Shown here: one piece after another, positions 1 to 8,845 of the stretch
Position numbering within the stretch: position 1 is the stretch's first letter
Layout of the letters: every line of letters starts with the position of its first letter
Assembly: GCF_000813745.1 (NCBI RefSeq)
Contig: NZ_JWLC01000019.1
Location: 106,430-170,429, forward strand
DNA length: 64,000 nucleotides
DNA from: Leisingera sp. ANG-M1
Lineage (GTDB): Bacteria; Pseudomonadota; Alphaproteobacteria; Rhodobacterales; Rhodobacteraceae
Reading direction: 5' to 3'
The notes under the pieces: model-generated
Seen by the model: the letters and a program-made list of their open reading frames with translations, nothing else
Databases searched by the model: none
What the model was told of the DNA's origin: nothing
Position numbers and translations under genes: made by a program

Positions 1-668
1 CGATCTCGAAGATCCTCAGCAGCTCGGACACCATCTATGGTGACCTGAATGCGGACTTCCAGAAGCGCGGCCTGGAAGTGATGACTATGTATTCTGAAGG
101 CCCGCAGGTCTGGACCACCAACCGCGAGATCCGGACCCCGGAGGATTTTGAGAACTTCAAGATGCGGGTGATGGTGTCGCCGATCCTGCTGGAAACATAT
201 AAAAACATGGGCGCGAGCCCGACTCCGCTGCCGTTTGGCGAAGTGTTCGGTGCGCTGCAGCTGGGTGCAGTCGACGGCCAGGTGAACCCGATCCCGACCA
301 TTGAGGAAATGAAGTTCTATGAAGTCACCAGCCACCTGATCTGGGCTGGCGAGCAGGAACTGGTCACCACCGTTGTCGCAGGCTCCGACTGGTTTGCCAC
401 CCTGACCCCGGAGCGCCAGCAACTGGTGCGTGACACCATGGCGGATATGACCGGCTTCATTGACGGCGTGGTCACCGACTTCAACCAGGCCCGCCTGGAC
501 GTGATCAAGGCAGCCAAGCCGGACATCGGCCTGGTGGTTCTGACCGAAGAAGAGCGTGACGTCTTCCGTGCCCGTTCGGGCGACACTGCCGCGGCTTATG
601 TTGAGACCGCAGGCGCCCGCGGCCAGGAGCTGCTGGACGCGCTGCAGGCAGAGCTGGCGGGCAACTGA
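1..668 (+). CDS. dctP: TRAP transporter substrate-binding protein, DctP family (5' truncated)
   Basis: Periplasmic solute receptor of a TRAP transporter; it captures a small, usually carboxylated substrate and delivers it to the DctQM permease. The frame is open from base 3 with no start inside the window, so the signal peptide and N-terminal lobe lie upstream. About 221 residues are visible. The DctP core is recognisable: a KMRV segment carrying the Arg that in the family salt-bridges the substrate carboxylate, then SPTPLPFGEVFGALQ and AVDGQVNP, the usual hinge and binding region. It is followed after 55 bases by the small permease, with a hairpin at 680-705 between them. The family call is firm; the ligand is unknown. 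The downstream ureohydrolase hints at a guanidino or related amino compound (inference). Confidence 0.93.
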   Translation, partial: ISKILSSSDTIYGDLNADFQKRGLEVMTMYSEGPQVWTTNREIRTPEDFENFKMRVMVSPILLETYKNMGASPTPLPFGEVFGALQLGAVDGQVNPIPTIEEMKFYEVTSHLIWAGEQELVTTVVAGSDWFATLTPERQQLVRDTMADMTGFIDGVVTDFNQARLDVIKAAKPDIGLVVLTEEERDVFRARSGDTAAAYVETAGARGQELLDALQAELAGN

Positions 669-679
669 TCCCGCTTTCA

Positions 680-705
680 GGCCTCGCGCGCATTTGTGCG
701 GGGCC
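680..705 (+). promoter_or_regulatory. Intercistronic hairpin between dctP and dctQ
   Basis: GGCCTCGC pairs with GCGGGGCC (8 bp including one G-U) around a 10-base loop, 12 bases after the dctP stop. No U-tract follows, so it is better read as an mRNA 3'-end stabiliser or partial attenuator than as a full terminator. It is one of five such structures in the window. Confidence 0.55.
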
Positions 706-723
706 GCACCAAGGGAGGATATC

Positions 724-1335
724 ATGCAAGACGGCAATTCCGCTCCCTTCGGCTTTCTGGGAAAGATTGACGGTGCCATCGGGCGTATCGAGGTCTGGAT
801 CCTGGGCTGGGGGATCATCCTGATGGCTGCCAACACAATCGCCAATGTCTTTGGCCGCTATGTGTTCAACCAGTCGATCTATTTCTCTGAAGAACTGAAC
901 GAGTTCCTGATTGTCATCGTCACCTTCATGGGGCTTGGCTATGCCACCCGCAAGGGCATCCACATCCGCATGTCCGCGATCTATGACGCGCTTCCGGTGA
1001 AAATGCGCAAGGGGCTGATGGTGGTTATTGCCGCGACCACCGCGGTGATGATGGCGCTGCTGGCCTGGTACGCGCTGGAATATGTGCAGAAGGTCGCCAG
1101 CCGCGGCCGCATCACCCCGGCGCTGCAGGTGCCGCTGTACCTGACTTACGTCTGGGTGGTGATCGGGCTGGCGCTAACCTCGTTCCAGTATCTGCTGACC
1201 GCGCTGCGCAACCTGAATTTCGCCGAGGAGGAGATCTATGTCTCCTACCTGGAGGTGGACAGCTACGAAGATCCGGAAACCGCCGCCGCCATTCAACGCC
1301 ATGAAGAAACTGCTGGCGGGGAGGAAAAGCAATGA
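724..1335 (+). CDS. dctQ: TRAP transporter small permease, DctQ family
   Basis: Small membrane subunit of the TRAP transporter, about 203 residues with four hydrophobic segments (roughly residues 20-42, 57-80, 95-118 and 138-160). The family signature FGRYVFNQS...SEELNEF is present after the first membrane segment. I start it at the ATG at 724 because AGGGAGGA lies 7 bases upstream; an in-frame extension to 556 would run back through the end of dctP and is unlikely. The stop overlaps the DctM start (ATGA), indicating translational coupling. The acidic C-terminal tail (about residues 165-203) is longer than in many DctQ proteins and probably cytoplasmic. Confidence 0.93.
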   Translation: MQDGNSAPFGFLGKIDGAIGRIEVWILGWGIILMAANTIANVFGRYVFNQSIYFSEELNEFLIVIVTFMGLGYATRKGIHIRMSAIYDALPVKMRKGLMVVIAATTAVMMALLAWYALEYVQKVASRGRITPALQVPLYLTYVWVVIGLALTSFQYLLTALRNLNFAEEEIYVSYLEVDSYEDPETAAAIQRHEETAGGEEKQ

Positions 1336-2612
1336 CCGAACTGATGCTTGCTGTCATGATCCTGCTCTTGCTGGCAGGGTTCCCGATGAAGATGCCGCTG
1401 ATCTCGGCCGCGGTGCTGGGCTTCCTGGTCTACTTCCCGACCATGAACATGCAGATCCTGATCCAGCAGATGATCGGCGGGGTGAAGCCCTCTGCGCTGA
1501 TTGCGGTGCCGATGTTCATCCTGGCCGCTGACATCATCACCCGCGGCCATTCCGCCAACCGGCTGATCGACGTCGTGATGAGCTTCATGGGCCATATCAA
1601 GGGCGGGCTGGCGATCTCGGTGACCTCGGCCTGCGCGCTTTTCGGCGCGGTCTGCGGCTCGACCCAGGCCACCGTGGTGGCGATCGGCGGCGCGATGCGG
1701 CCCAGGATGCTGAAATCGGGCTACAAGGACAGCTTTGCCATCGGTCTGATCGTGAATGCGGCTGACCTTGCCTATCTGATCCCGCCGTCGATCGGCATGA
1801 TCATCTATGGCGTGGTGTCGGGCACCTCGATCTCGCAGTTGTTCATCGCCGGCATCGTGCCGGGGCTGCTGATCGTGGCGCTGTTTTCGGCCTATTGCAT
1901 GTATTACGCCTATCGCCACGACATCCCTGTGCTGCCGCGCGAAGGGTGGGGCCAGCGCTTCACCGCCATGCGCCGGGCACTGTGGCCGATGGGCTTTCCG
2001 GCGATCATCGTCGGCGGCATCTATGGCGGGGTGTTCTCGCCGACCGAAGCTGCCGCGATCTGTGTGCTTTATGCTGCTGTACTTGAGGTGCTGATCTTCC
2101 GCTCGGTCCGCTTGCGCGATCTTTGGGACATTGCTCTGTCAACCGGTGCTATCACCTCAGTGGTGTTCATCCTGATCGCGGCAGGCGCGGCCTTCAGCTG
2201 GACGCTGAGCTTTGCCCAGGTGCCGCAGCAGATCATTGCCTCGCTGGGGCTGAACGATGCCGGGCCGCTGATGGTTCTCCTGGCCGTGAACGTGGCCTTC
2301 TTCGTGGGCTGCATGTTCGTGGACTCGATTGTGGTGATCCTGATCCTGGTGCCGATCTTCGCACCGATGATCAAAGCGGCTGGCCTCGATCCGGTGCTGG
2401 TCGGCGTGCTGATCACCCTGCAGGTGGCCATCGGTGCCGCAACCCCGCCTTTCGGTTGCAACCTGTTCACCGCCATCGCAGTCTTCCGCAGACCGTTTGT
2501 CGAAGTGGTACGCGGTGTGCCACCCTTCCTCATCATCCTTCTGATCGTGACCGGGCTGCTGGTCGCCTTCCCGCAAATCGCTCTGTTCCTGCCGGAACTG
2601 GCTTACCGCTAA
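1332..2612 (+). CDS. dctM: TRAP transporter large permease, DctM family
   Basis: Large permease of the TRAP system (426 residues), which carries the sodium-coupled transport path. It is hydrophobic throughout with about 11-12 membrane segments and family motifs such as IPPSIGMIIYGV and the C-terminal ATPPFGCNLF reentrant-type sequence. The length is normal for DctM. It overlaps dctQ by 4 bases and is followed 21 bases later by the ureohydrolase gene, so transporter and enzyme are almost certainly one transcript. Confidence 0.95.
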   Translation: MTELMLAVMILLLLAGFPMKMPLISAAVLGFLVYFPTMNMQILIQQMIGGVKPSALIAVPMFILAADIITRGHSANRLIDVVMSFMGHIKGGLAISVTSACALFGAVCGSTQATVVAIGGAMRPRMLKSGYKDSFAIGLIVNAADLAYLIPPSIGMIIYGVVSGTSISQLFIAGIVPGLLIVALFSAYCMYYAYRHDIPVLPREGWGQRFTAMRRALWPMGFPAIIVGGIYGGVFSPTEAAAICVLYAAVLEVLIFRSVRLRDLWDIALSTGAITSVVFILIAAGAAFSWTLSFAQVPQQIIASLGLNDAGPLMVLLAVNVAFFVGCMFVDSIVVILILVPIFAPMIKAAGLDPVLVGVLITLQVAIGAATPPFGCNLFTAIAVFRRPFVEVVRGVPPFLIILLIVTGLLVAFPQIALFLPELAYR

Positions 2613-2633
2613 AACAAGAAACTGGAGAGAAAC

Positions 2634-3599
2634 ATGTCTGGACACGGTTACGAATCCGGCCGCCTGAACCTGCCCTTTGTTGGCATCGCCACCTTCGGCA
2701 AGAAGCCCTACGTCGAGGACTGGGACAACATCAACGCCGACGTCGCCATCCTGGGCGCGCCGTTTGACTTTGGCTGCCAATTCCGCTCCGGCGCGCGTTT
2801 CGGCCCGCGGGCGGTGCGTGAGGCCTCGACACTGTTCAGCTTCGGCCACGCCGGCGCCTATGACCACGAGGATGATGCCACCTATCTGGGCGAGGAGGTG
2901 CGGATTGTTGACTTGGGCGACGCCGATATCATCCACACCAAGACCGAGGAAAGCCACGCCAACATCGAATACGGCGTCAAGAAGATCCTGGGTGCGGGCG
3001 CCATTCCGGTGACCATCGGCGGCGACCACTCGGTCAACATCCCCTGCATCAACGCTTACAAGGAAGACTGCGCCAAGAACGGTCCGATCCATGTGATCCA
3101 GATCGACGCGCATCTGGACTTTGTTGACGAGCGCAAGGGTGTCACCGATGGCCACGGCAACCCGATGCGCCGCGCGATTGAGAAAGACTATGTCTCCGGC
3201 ATGACCCAGCTGGGCATCCGCAACGTCTCTTCCACAGCCAAAGAAGGCTACATCGACGCCCGCGAGCGCGGCTCGGACATCCTGTCGGTGCGGCAGGTGC
3301 GCAAGCTGGGCACGGACGCGGTGCTGGACCGCATCCCCGAAGGCGCGCGTTATTACGTGACCATCGACATCGACGCCTTCTGCCCCTCGATTGCGCCCGG
3401 CACCGGCACCCCGAGCCACGGCGGTTTCCAGTATTACGATGTGCTGGAAATCCTGCAGGGGCTGTCTAAGCGCGGTGACGTGGTTGGCATCGACCTGGTG
3501 GAAGTGGCACCGGCCTATGACCCGGCCGAAAGCACCCAGATCCTGGCGGCGCAGCTGCTGCTGAACTTCATCGGCTTCATCTTCCACAACAAGAAATAA
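2634..3599 (+). CDS. Ureohydrolase (agmatinase/arginase family)
   Basis: Binuclear-metal hydrolase that releases urea from a guanidino compound (321 residues). All six expected metal ligands are visible: the His of GGDHS, the D-H-D set of DAHLD, and the two Asp of TIDIDAFCPSIAPGTGTP. The last motif fits the family pattern [ST]-x-D-x-D-x3-P-x3-PG, but has Cys immediately before the Pro where most relatives have Asp. The substrate loop (GHGNPMRRAIE) differs in detail from textbook agmatinases. Because TRAP systems normally carry carboxylates, guanidinobutyrate or guanidinopropionate is a better guess than agmatine, which is a cation. The start is supported by GGAGAG 7 bases upstream. Confidence is high for the family and low for the substrate. 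Confidence 0.9.
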   Translation: MSGHGYESGRLNLPFVGIATFGKKPYVEDWDNINADVAILGAPFDFGCQFRSGARFGPRAVREASTLFSFGHAGAYDHEDDATYLGEEVRIVDLGDADIIHTKTEESHANIEYGVKKILGAGAIPVTIGGDHSVNIPCINAYKEDCAKNGPIHVIQIDAHLDFVDERKGVTDGHGNPMRRAIEKDYVSGMTQLGIRNVSSTAKEGYIDARERGSDILSVRQVRKLGTDAVLDRIPEGARYYVTIDIDAFCPSIAPGTGTPSHGGFQYYDVLEILQGLSKRGDVVGIDLVEVAPAYDPAESTQILAAQLLLNFIGFIFHNKK

Positions 3600-3640
3600 G
3601 TCTCCTCCCGCTTACCCTTGCATTCGCAAGGAAGCGGAAA

Positions 3641-3690
3641 ACCTGGCACGCCCCTCTCCCATTGGCGTGCCAGGTGTTTTTGTTTGGTTT
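3641..3690 (+). terminator. Rho-independent terminator after the TRAP/ureohydrolase operon
   Basis: A perfect 12-bp stem (ACCTGGCACGCC with GGCGTGCCAGGT, loop 3653-3663) is followed by GTTTTTGTTTGG. It lies 41 bases after the ureohydrolase stop and cleanly separates that operon from hyuA. Confidence 0.9.
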
Positions 3691-3693
3691 GGC

Positions 3694-3707
3694 GTTTTGG
3701 CCAAAAC
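3694..3707. promoter_or_regulatory. Palindrome upstream of hyuA, candidate operator
   Basis: GTTTTGGCCAAAAC is a perfect 14-bp palindrome between the preceding terminator and the hyuA start, 108 bases ahead of the GTG. The operon encodes its own GlxA/AraC-type regulator, but which protein binds here is unknown. Confidence 0.35.
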
Positions 3708-3814
3708 CTCGCGGAATGATGGCGAAAAAATCGCTCCTTTGATCCCAGCTCTCTCCCAAGAATTGATGGAACGGCAATCTGATTTGCCCATGCAATCTTT
3801 GAGAGGAGCAACAG

Positions 3815-5896
3815 GTGAGCGAACGCAAACCGGGCCGCCTGGCGGTGGATATTGGCGGCACATTTACCGATGTGGCATTGGATTTGGAGGGGCGTCTGGT
3901 CACAGCCAAGACGCTGACCACTCCGGCGCAGCCGATCGAAGGCGTGCTGAACGGTATCCGCTCGGTCGTCGAGAGCGCGGGTATTTCTCCAAGCCAAATC
4001 GGCACCATCATTCACGGCACCACCCTGGCCTCAAACGCGCTGATTGAGCGCAAGGGGGCCAGGACCGGTTTCATCACCACCAAGGGCTTCCGCGACATCC
4101 TCGAGATTGCTTATGAGCGGCGGTATGACCAGTATGACCTGATGATCGACAAGCCCGAGATGCTGGTGGGCCGCGATCATTGCTGGACGGTGGCGGAAAG
4201 GATGGATGCCACCGGCGCGGTGATCAGCCCGCTGGATGAGGCGAGCCTGCAGCCGGTGATCAAGGAGATCCGCGTGCAAGGTATTGAAAGCGTTGCGGTT
4301 TGCCTGCTGCACTCCTACTTGAACCCAGCCCACGAGCGGCGGGTGCGGGATCTGCTGCAGGCGGCCTGCCCAGAGGTCTCGGTGACGCTGTCCTCGGATG
4401 TTTGTCCGGAAATCCGCGAATATGACCGCGCCTGCACCGCCATCGGCAATGCCTACATCAAACCGCTGATGAGCGCTTATCTGACCGGGCTGTCGGGGGC
4501 GATTGAGGATGAGGGGCTGGAGGCCTCGCTGTTCATCATGACCTCGGGCGGTGGCATGACCACGTTGGAGACCGCGATCCAAGCGCCGATCCGGCTGGTG
4601 GAGTCGGGACCCTCGGGCGGGGCGATCCTGGCCTGCCAAGTGGCCGAGCAATGCGGCGTGGAAAAGGTAGTGGCCTTTGACATGGGTGGCACTACTGCCA
4701 AGTTGTGCCTGATCGAGAATTACAAGCCGCACCGCTCGCGCCAGTTCGAAATCGCCCGTGCGGCGCGGTTCATCAAGGGGTCTGGCCTGCCGGTACGCAT
4801 TCCGGTGATCGAGATGATCGAGATCGGCGCCGGCGGCGGTTCGATTGCCCGCATTGATGCGCTGGGACGCATTGCCGTGGGACCGGACAGTGCAAGTTCT
4901 GACCCCGGGCCGGTATGCTATGGCAAGGGCGGCACGCTGCCGACGGTAACCGACAGCGACCTGGTTCTTGGCTATCTGGACCCGGACAACTTTGCCGAGG
5001 GCCGGTTCCGGCTGGACCGCAGCGGCGCGGTGAACGCGGTGGCAGAGCAGATTGGCGCGCCGCTGGGCTTTGAAGCAACCGTCGCGGCCTATGGGATTTC
5101 GCAGCTGGTGGATGAAAGCATGGCCAATGCCGCCCGCGTCCATGCCGCTGAATGGGGCCAGGAGGTAGCGGGCGGCACCCTGATCGCCACCGGCGGCAAC
5201 GGCCCGCTGCATGCCAGCCGCATTGCCAACAAGACCGGCATCGACCGGGTGATCATCCCGCGCTCGCCGGGGGTGGGCTCGGCCATTGGCTTCCTCAGCG
5301 CGCCGGTGTCTTATGAAATTATCCGCTCGCTCTACTGCCGCCCGAGCGCATTTGACGTGGACGCGGTCTCACAGTTGATCGCGGATATGGAGGCGGAAGC
5401 CCGCGGTATTGTGCGCGCGGGTGCACGGGACGGTGAACTGGACGAAAGACGCGTGGCCTTCATGCGCTATGACGGGCAGGGACACGAGCTGGAGGTGGCG
5501 GTGCCGACAGGTCCGGTTACCGCGGAAACCGGCGAGGTCCTGCGGCGCAACTTTGAAGACATGTATCTGGAGATGTTCGGCCGGCTGGTGCCCGGCGTCG
5601 ATATCGAGATCATCAACTGGGCGTTTGTGGCGGCCACCAAATCCACGCCTCCTGCCGCAGCCAGCCTGCCGACCGAAACCCGCGATGCACCGCCCAGCGG
5701 CGAGGCCAAGGTCTACTCGCGCCGGGATGAGGCGATGATCACCATCGCCACCTTCACCCGCGCGGATCTGGCCGTGGGCGACCGGGTGCAAGGCCCGGCC
5801 CTGATTGCCGAGGCACAGACCACAACGCTGGTGGACCACGGTTTCGAGGCGGTGATCGACACCGCAGAAAATATTGTCATCACCCGGATCGGCTGA
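3815..5896 (+). CDS. hyuA: Hydantoinase/5-oxoprolinase subunit A (HyuA-type)
   Basis: ATP-dependent cyclic-amide hydrolase subunit (693 residues) that with HyuB opens hydantoin, oxoproline or related rings. ASKHA-type phosphate-binding motifs are clear: VDIGGTFTDV near the N-terminus, IIHGTTLASNAL about 60 residues later, ESGPSGGA and FDMGGTTAK in the middle, and GAGGGSIA after that. Translation starts at a GTG, chosen because GAGAGGAG lies 7 bases upstream and the GGTFTD motif then falls at the usual distance from the N-terminus. It begins a five-gene + strand run (hyuA, hyuB, enolase-type enzyme, GlxA regulator, RidA). The family is firm; the actual substrate (hydantoin, N-methylhydantoin, oxoproline or other lactam) is not determinable. 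Confidence 0.93.
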   Translation: MSERKPGRLAVDIGGTFTDVALDLEGRLVTAKTLTTPAQPIEGVLNGIRSVVESAGISPSQIGTIIHGTTLASNALIERKGARTGFITTKGFRDILEIAYERRYDQYDLMIDKPEMLVGRDHCWTVAERMDATGAVISPLDEASLQPVIKEIRVQGIESVAVCLLHSYLNPAHERRVRDLLQAACPEVSVTLSSDVCPEIREYDRACTAIGNAYIKPLMSAYLTGLSGAIEDEGLEASLFIMTSGGGMTTLETAIQAPIRLVESGPSGGAILACQVAEQCGVEKVVAFDMGGTTAKLCLIENYKPHRSRQFEIARAARFIKGSGLPVRIPVIEMIEIGAGGGSIARIDALGRIAVGPDSASSDPGPVCYGKGGTLPTVTDSDLVLGYLDPDNFAEGRFRLDRSGAVNAVAEQIGAPLGFEATVAAYGISQLVDESMANAARVHAAEWGQEVAGGTLIATGGNGPLHASRIANKTGIDRVIIPRSPGVGSAIGFLSAPVSYEIIRSLYCRPSAFDVDAVSQLIADMEAEARGIVRAGARDGELDERRVAFMRYDGQGHELEVAVPTGPVTAETGEVLRRNFEDMYLEMFGRLVPGVDIEIINWAFVAATKSTPPAAASLPTETRDAPPSGEAKVYSRRDEAMITIATFTRADLAVGDRVQGPALIAEAQTTTLVDHGFEAVIDTAENIVITRIG

Positions 5897-5908
5897 GGAG
5901 GAACAGAC

Positions 5909-7630
5909 ATGACCGAGACCCAGAACTCCGCTGCCGCCGAGATCGAGCTGCAGGTGATGTGGAACCGCCTGCAATCGGTGGTGGACGAGCAGGCGCAGGC
6001 GCTGATGCACACCGCCTTCAGCCCCATCGTGCGTGAAAGCGGCGATATTTCCGCCGGCGTCTTCGACGTGCAGGGCCGGATGCTGGCCCAGGCGGTGACC
6101 GGCACGCCAGGGCACATCAACACAATGGCGGAATCGGTGAAATACTTCACCGAGTATTTTCCGCCCGAGACCATGGCCGAAGGCGATACCTATCTGACCA
6201 ACGATCCCTGGCTGGGGTCGGGGCACCTCAATGATTTTGTGCTGGTGCAGCCGTCGTTTCTGGACGGCAAGCTGGTCGGCATGGTCTCCTGCACCTCGCA
6301 TCTGGTCGACCTTGGCGGGCTTGGCATGGGGCCGGATGGATCGGATGTTTATGACGAGGGCCTGTTGATCCCGCCGATCAAGCTGGTCGATGCCGGTGCT
6401 ATGAACGAGACCCTGCTGGCGCTGATCAAGTCGAACTCGCGCGCGCCGTTCCAGAACGAGGGCGACGTCTATGCGCTGATTGCCTGCTGCGACGTGGCCT
6501 CGGCCCGGCTGGCGGCGATGATGAAGGAGCTGGAGATCACCTCGCTGGACCGGGTGGGCGCGTATATCTTTGACACCTCGCGGCGCATCACCGAAGCCGC
6601 CATCGCCGAGGTGCCGGACGGCACCTACACCTACACCATGCGGGTGGATGGCTATGATTTCGAGATCGACATGGTGGCCACCATGACCGTCGAGGGCAGC
6701 AAGCTGAAGGTTGATTTCGGCGGCTCCTCGCCCTGTTCGCGCTATGGCATCAACGTGCCCTTGAACTATGCCACCGCCTATTCGGTATTCGGCTTGCGCT
6801 GCATCTTTGCACCTGAAGTGCCGAACAACGCGGGCTCCTTGGGCTGTTTCGAGATCACCGCGCCGGAGGAGGGCTGCATTCTGAATGCACCGCGCCCGGC
6901 GCCGGTGGCGCAGCGGCATATTCTGGGGCAGATCATGCCGGATCTGATGTACGGCTGCCTGCATCAGGCGATTCCGGACCGGATCCCGGCCGAAGGTTCC
7001 TCCTGCATGTACGACCTGCCGCTGCGCGGCGGGTTCGAGATGAACAAGGGCCAGGGGGCAACAAAGTATGCGGTCGAGGTAACCCACAACGGTGGCACCG
7101 GCGCCCGGCCCGGCAAGGACGGGCTGTCGGTGGCGGCCTTCCCAAGCGGCGTTTACGGTGCGCAGGTGGAGATCACCGAGAGCGTGGCGCCCTTGCTGTT
7201 CCGCCGCCGTGAGCTGCGCGCAGACTCGGGCGGGGCGGGCAAGTACCGCGGCGGTCTTGGCCAAAACATCGAACTGGAAAGCCGCGAGAACCAGCCGATC
7301 ACCCTGTTTGCCACCGTCGACCGTGTGAAGTTCCCGGCGCTTGGCCGCGACGGGGGCCTGTCCGGCGCGCCTGGGGTGCTGCGCCTGATGCACGCAGAGC
7401 AGATGCTGAACGGCAAGGGCAAGCAGGAAATCCCCGCGGGTGAAGTCTTTGACTTCCGCACCCCCGGCGGTGGCGGTCTGGGGGATCCCAAGGAGCGACC
7501 GGCGGAGCTAGTGGCCGAAGACGTGCGTCTGGGGCTGGTGAGCCGCGAAGCCGCACAGCGGGACTATGGCGTTGCCCTGACCCCGGGCGGAGAGGTGGAT
7601 GCGCAAGCCACGCAAAGCTTGCGGGGCTGA
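5909..7630 (+). CDS. hyuB: Hydantoinase/5-oxoprolinase subunit B (HyuB-type)
   Basis: Partner subunit of HyuA (573 residues). Typical features are the N-terminal EIELQVMWNRLQSVVDEQ, the SPIVRESGDISAGVFD block, TNDPWLGSGHLNDF, and the glycine-rich C-terminal FRTPGGGGLGDP. It starts 12 bases after hyuA with GAGGAGG upstream, so the two are co-translated in near-equal amounts. Bacterial N-methylhydantoinase and acetone carboxylase systems also use this A/B pair. The absence of a third carboxylase-type subunit argues for simple ring hydrolysis here. Confidence 0.93.
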   Translation: MTETQNSAAAEIELQVMWNRLQSVVDEQAQALMHTAFSPIVRESGDISAGVFDVQGRMLAQAVTGTPGHINTMAESVKYFTEYFPPETMAEGDTYLTNDPWLGSGHLNDFVLVQPSFLDGKLVGMVSCTSHLVDLGGLGMGPDGSDVYDEGLLIPPIKLVDAGAMNETLLALIKSNSRAPFQNEGDVYALIACCDVASARLAAMMKELEITSLDRVGAYIFDTSRRITEAAIAEVPDGTYTYTMRVDGYDFEIDMVATMTVEGSKLKVDFGGSSPCSRYGINVPLNYATAYSVFGLRCIFAPEVPNNAGSLGCFEITAPEEGCILNAPRPAPVAQRHILGQIMPDLMYGCLHQAIPDRIPAEGSSCMYDLPLRGGFEMNKGQGATKYAVEVTHNGGTGARPGKDGLSVAAFPSGVYGAQVEITESVAPLLFRRRELRADSGGAGKYRGGLGQNIELESRENQPITLFATVDRVKFPALGRDGGLSGAPGVLRLMHAEQMLNGKGKQEIPAGEVFDFRTPGGGGLGDPKERPAELVAEDVRLGLVSREAAQRDYGVALTPGGEVDAQATQSLRG

Positions 7631-7649
7631 GGCGCGCAAACCTATGCTG

Positions 7650-7678
7650 GCCGGGGCGGCGGCGCATGCCGCCCCGGC
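7650..7678 (+). promoter_or_regulatory. Hairpin between hyuB and the enolase-type gene
   Basis: An 11-bp perfect stem (GCCGGGGCGGC with GCCGCCCCGGC) around a 7-base loop, starting 20 bases after the hyuB stop. It is followed by TCTTCCC rather than a clear U-tract. It may attenuate expression of the downstream enolase-regulator-RidA genes. Confidence 0.55.
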
Positions 7679-7702
7679 TCTTCCCATCAGCAGCGGTGCA
7701 GA

Positions 7703-8845
7703 ATGAAAATCACCTCGATCTCCCCCTATATCCTGCCCGGCATGCCCAGCCCCGACGGCTGGGCGGAGATCAAGCCATTCTTGTTTGTGCGGCTTGAAAC
7801 CGATGCCGGCATCACCGGCTGGGGCGAGGTCTATGCGCTCGACAACCGTATCGGGGCGCTGGCGGTGCAGGTCATGGAGTTCGCCCATCTGCTGACTGGA
7901 CGCGACGCTGCAGATATCCGGGGCTTGCGCCGGTTTGCATTGCGGGAGTTCTCCGAGAACCGCGCCGACCTCTCCCTGCTTTGTGCCTTCAGCGGCATTG
8001 AAATTGCCCTGTGGGACGCGCTTGGCCAGCATCTGAACGCGCCGGTCTGCACGCTGCTGGGCGGGTCGCCGGCGCATCCTTTGCCGCTTTATGCCAATTT
8101 CTGGAGTGCATACGCTCCGGCGGGGGCGGACGTGGTTCGACGCGCGCAGGCCCTGACGGGTAAAGGCTACAAGGCGGTCAAGATCTACCCGATGCAGCAG
8201 GGCAGCGTTGCGGCGGGTGCGGAACTGGTCCGCGAAGTGCGTGCCGCGCTGGGGCCGGACGTCAAGATCATGGTGGACCTCAGCGGCCAGCCGGACCCGC
8301 AAGCCGCTCTGGATCTGGCAGAACTCATCCGGGACTATAACATTGCTTGGTTCGAAGAGCCGGTGGACTCCAGCGATCTGCGGCTGCTGGCGGAGCTAAC
8401 CGGCAAGATCCCCCTGCCGGTGGTCAGCGGCGAGCGGCTGGCCGGCAAAACGGCCTTTGCCGATCTGCTGCAGCATCGGGCGGCCAATATTCTGAACCCG
8501 GATATCGCTGCTTGCGGCGGCATCCTGGAGTTCACCGAGATTGCGGCGATGGCTGCCGCTCTTTCGGTGGAGGTCACCCCGCATAATTACAACAGCTCCG
8601 GCATTGCGATGGCCGCAATGCTGCATGCGGCGGCCTGCAGCAGCAATTGCAGGATCTCCGAGCACTTTCCGCATTTTGATGCCGCAACGGATGGGTTGAT
8701 TGATACCGGGATCATGATTGTGGAGAGTGCCGCGCAGCTGCCGGCCCGCCCCGGCCTGGGTGTAAATGTCAATCTGACCGCACTGGAACAGCGGGCCTTG
8801 ACTGCGGTGCAATGGATCGAACGGCAATTGGGCGGGGCAAGCTGA
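7703..8845 (+). CDS. Enolase-superfamily enzyme, mandelate racemase/muconate lactonizing type
   Basis: A (beta/alpha)8 Mg-dependent enzyme that abstracts a proton next to a carboxylate (380 residues). Candidate metal ligands are Asp in IMVDLSG, Glu in WFEEPV and Glu in VSGERLAG; Asp in NPDIAACGG and His in VTPHNYNSSG match the usual general-acid/base pair at the barrel end. The K-x-K strand reads VKIYP, so the second Lys of the canonical pair is Tyr, and DLS replaces the common D-x-N. This argues against a plain racemase; a sugar-acid dehydratase-like or new reaction is possible. The Shine-Dalgarno is weak. It overlaps the regulator gene by one base (TGATG). Confidence 0.85.
   Translation: MKITSISPYILPGMPSPDGWAEIKPFLFVRLETDAGITGWGEVYALDNRIGALAVQVMEFAHLLTGRDAADIRGLRRFALREFSENRADLSLLCAFSGIEIALWDALGQHLNAPVCTLLGGSPAHPLPLYANFWSAYAPAGADVVRRAQALTGKGYKAVKIYPMQQGSVAAGAELVREVRAALGPDVKIMVDLSGQPDPQAALDLAELIRDYNIAWFEEPVDSSDLRLLAELTGKIPLPVVSGERLAGKTAFADLLQHRAANILNPDIAACGGILEFTEIAAMAAALSVEVTPHNYNSSGIAMAAMLHAAACSSNCRISEHFPHFDAATDGLIDTGIMIVESAAQLPARPGLGVNVNLTALEQRALTAVQWIERQLGGAS

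Noticed and set aside
2157..3587. 476-codon antisense frame across dctM and the ureohydrolase
   Set aside because: Both sense genes are certain; the antisense product shows no recognisable motif and no ribosome site.
5369..7393. 674-codon open frame antisense to hyuA/hyuB
   Set aside because: Rich in His, Arg, Gln and Gly with no domain; a typical mirror frame of high-GC genes whose sense frames are clear hyuA and hyuB.
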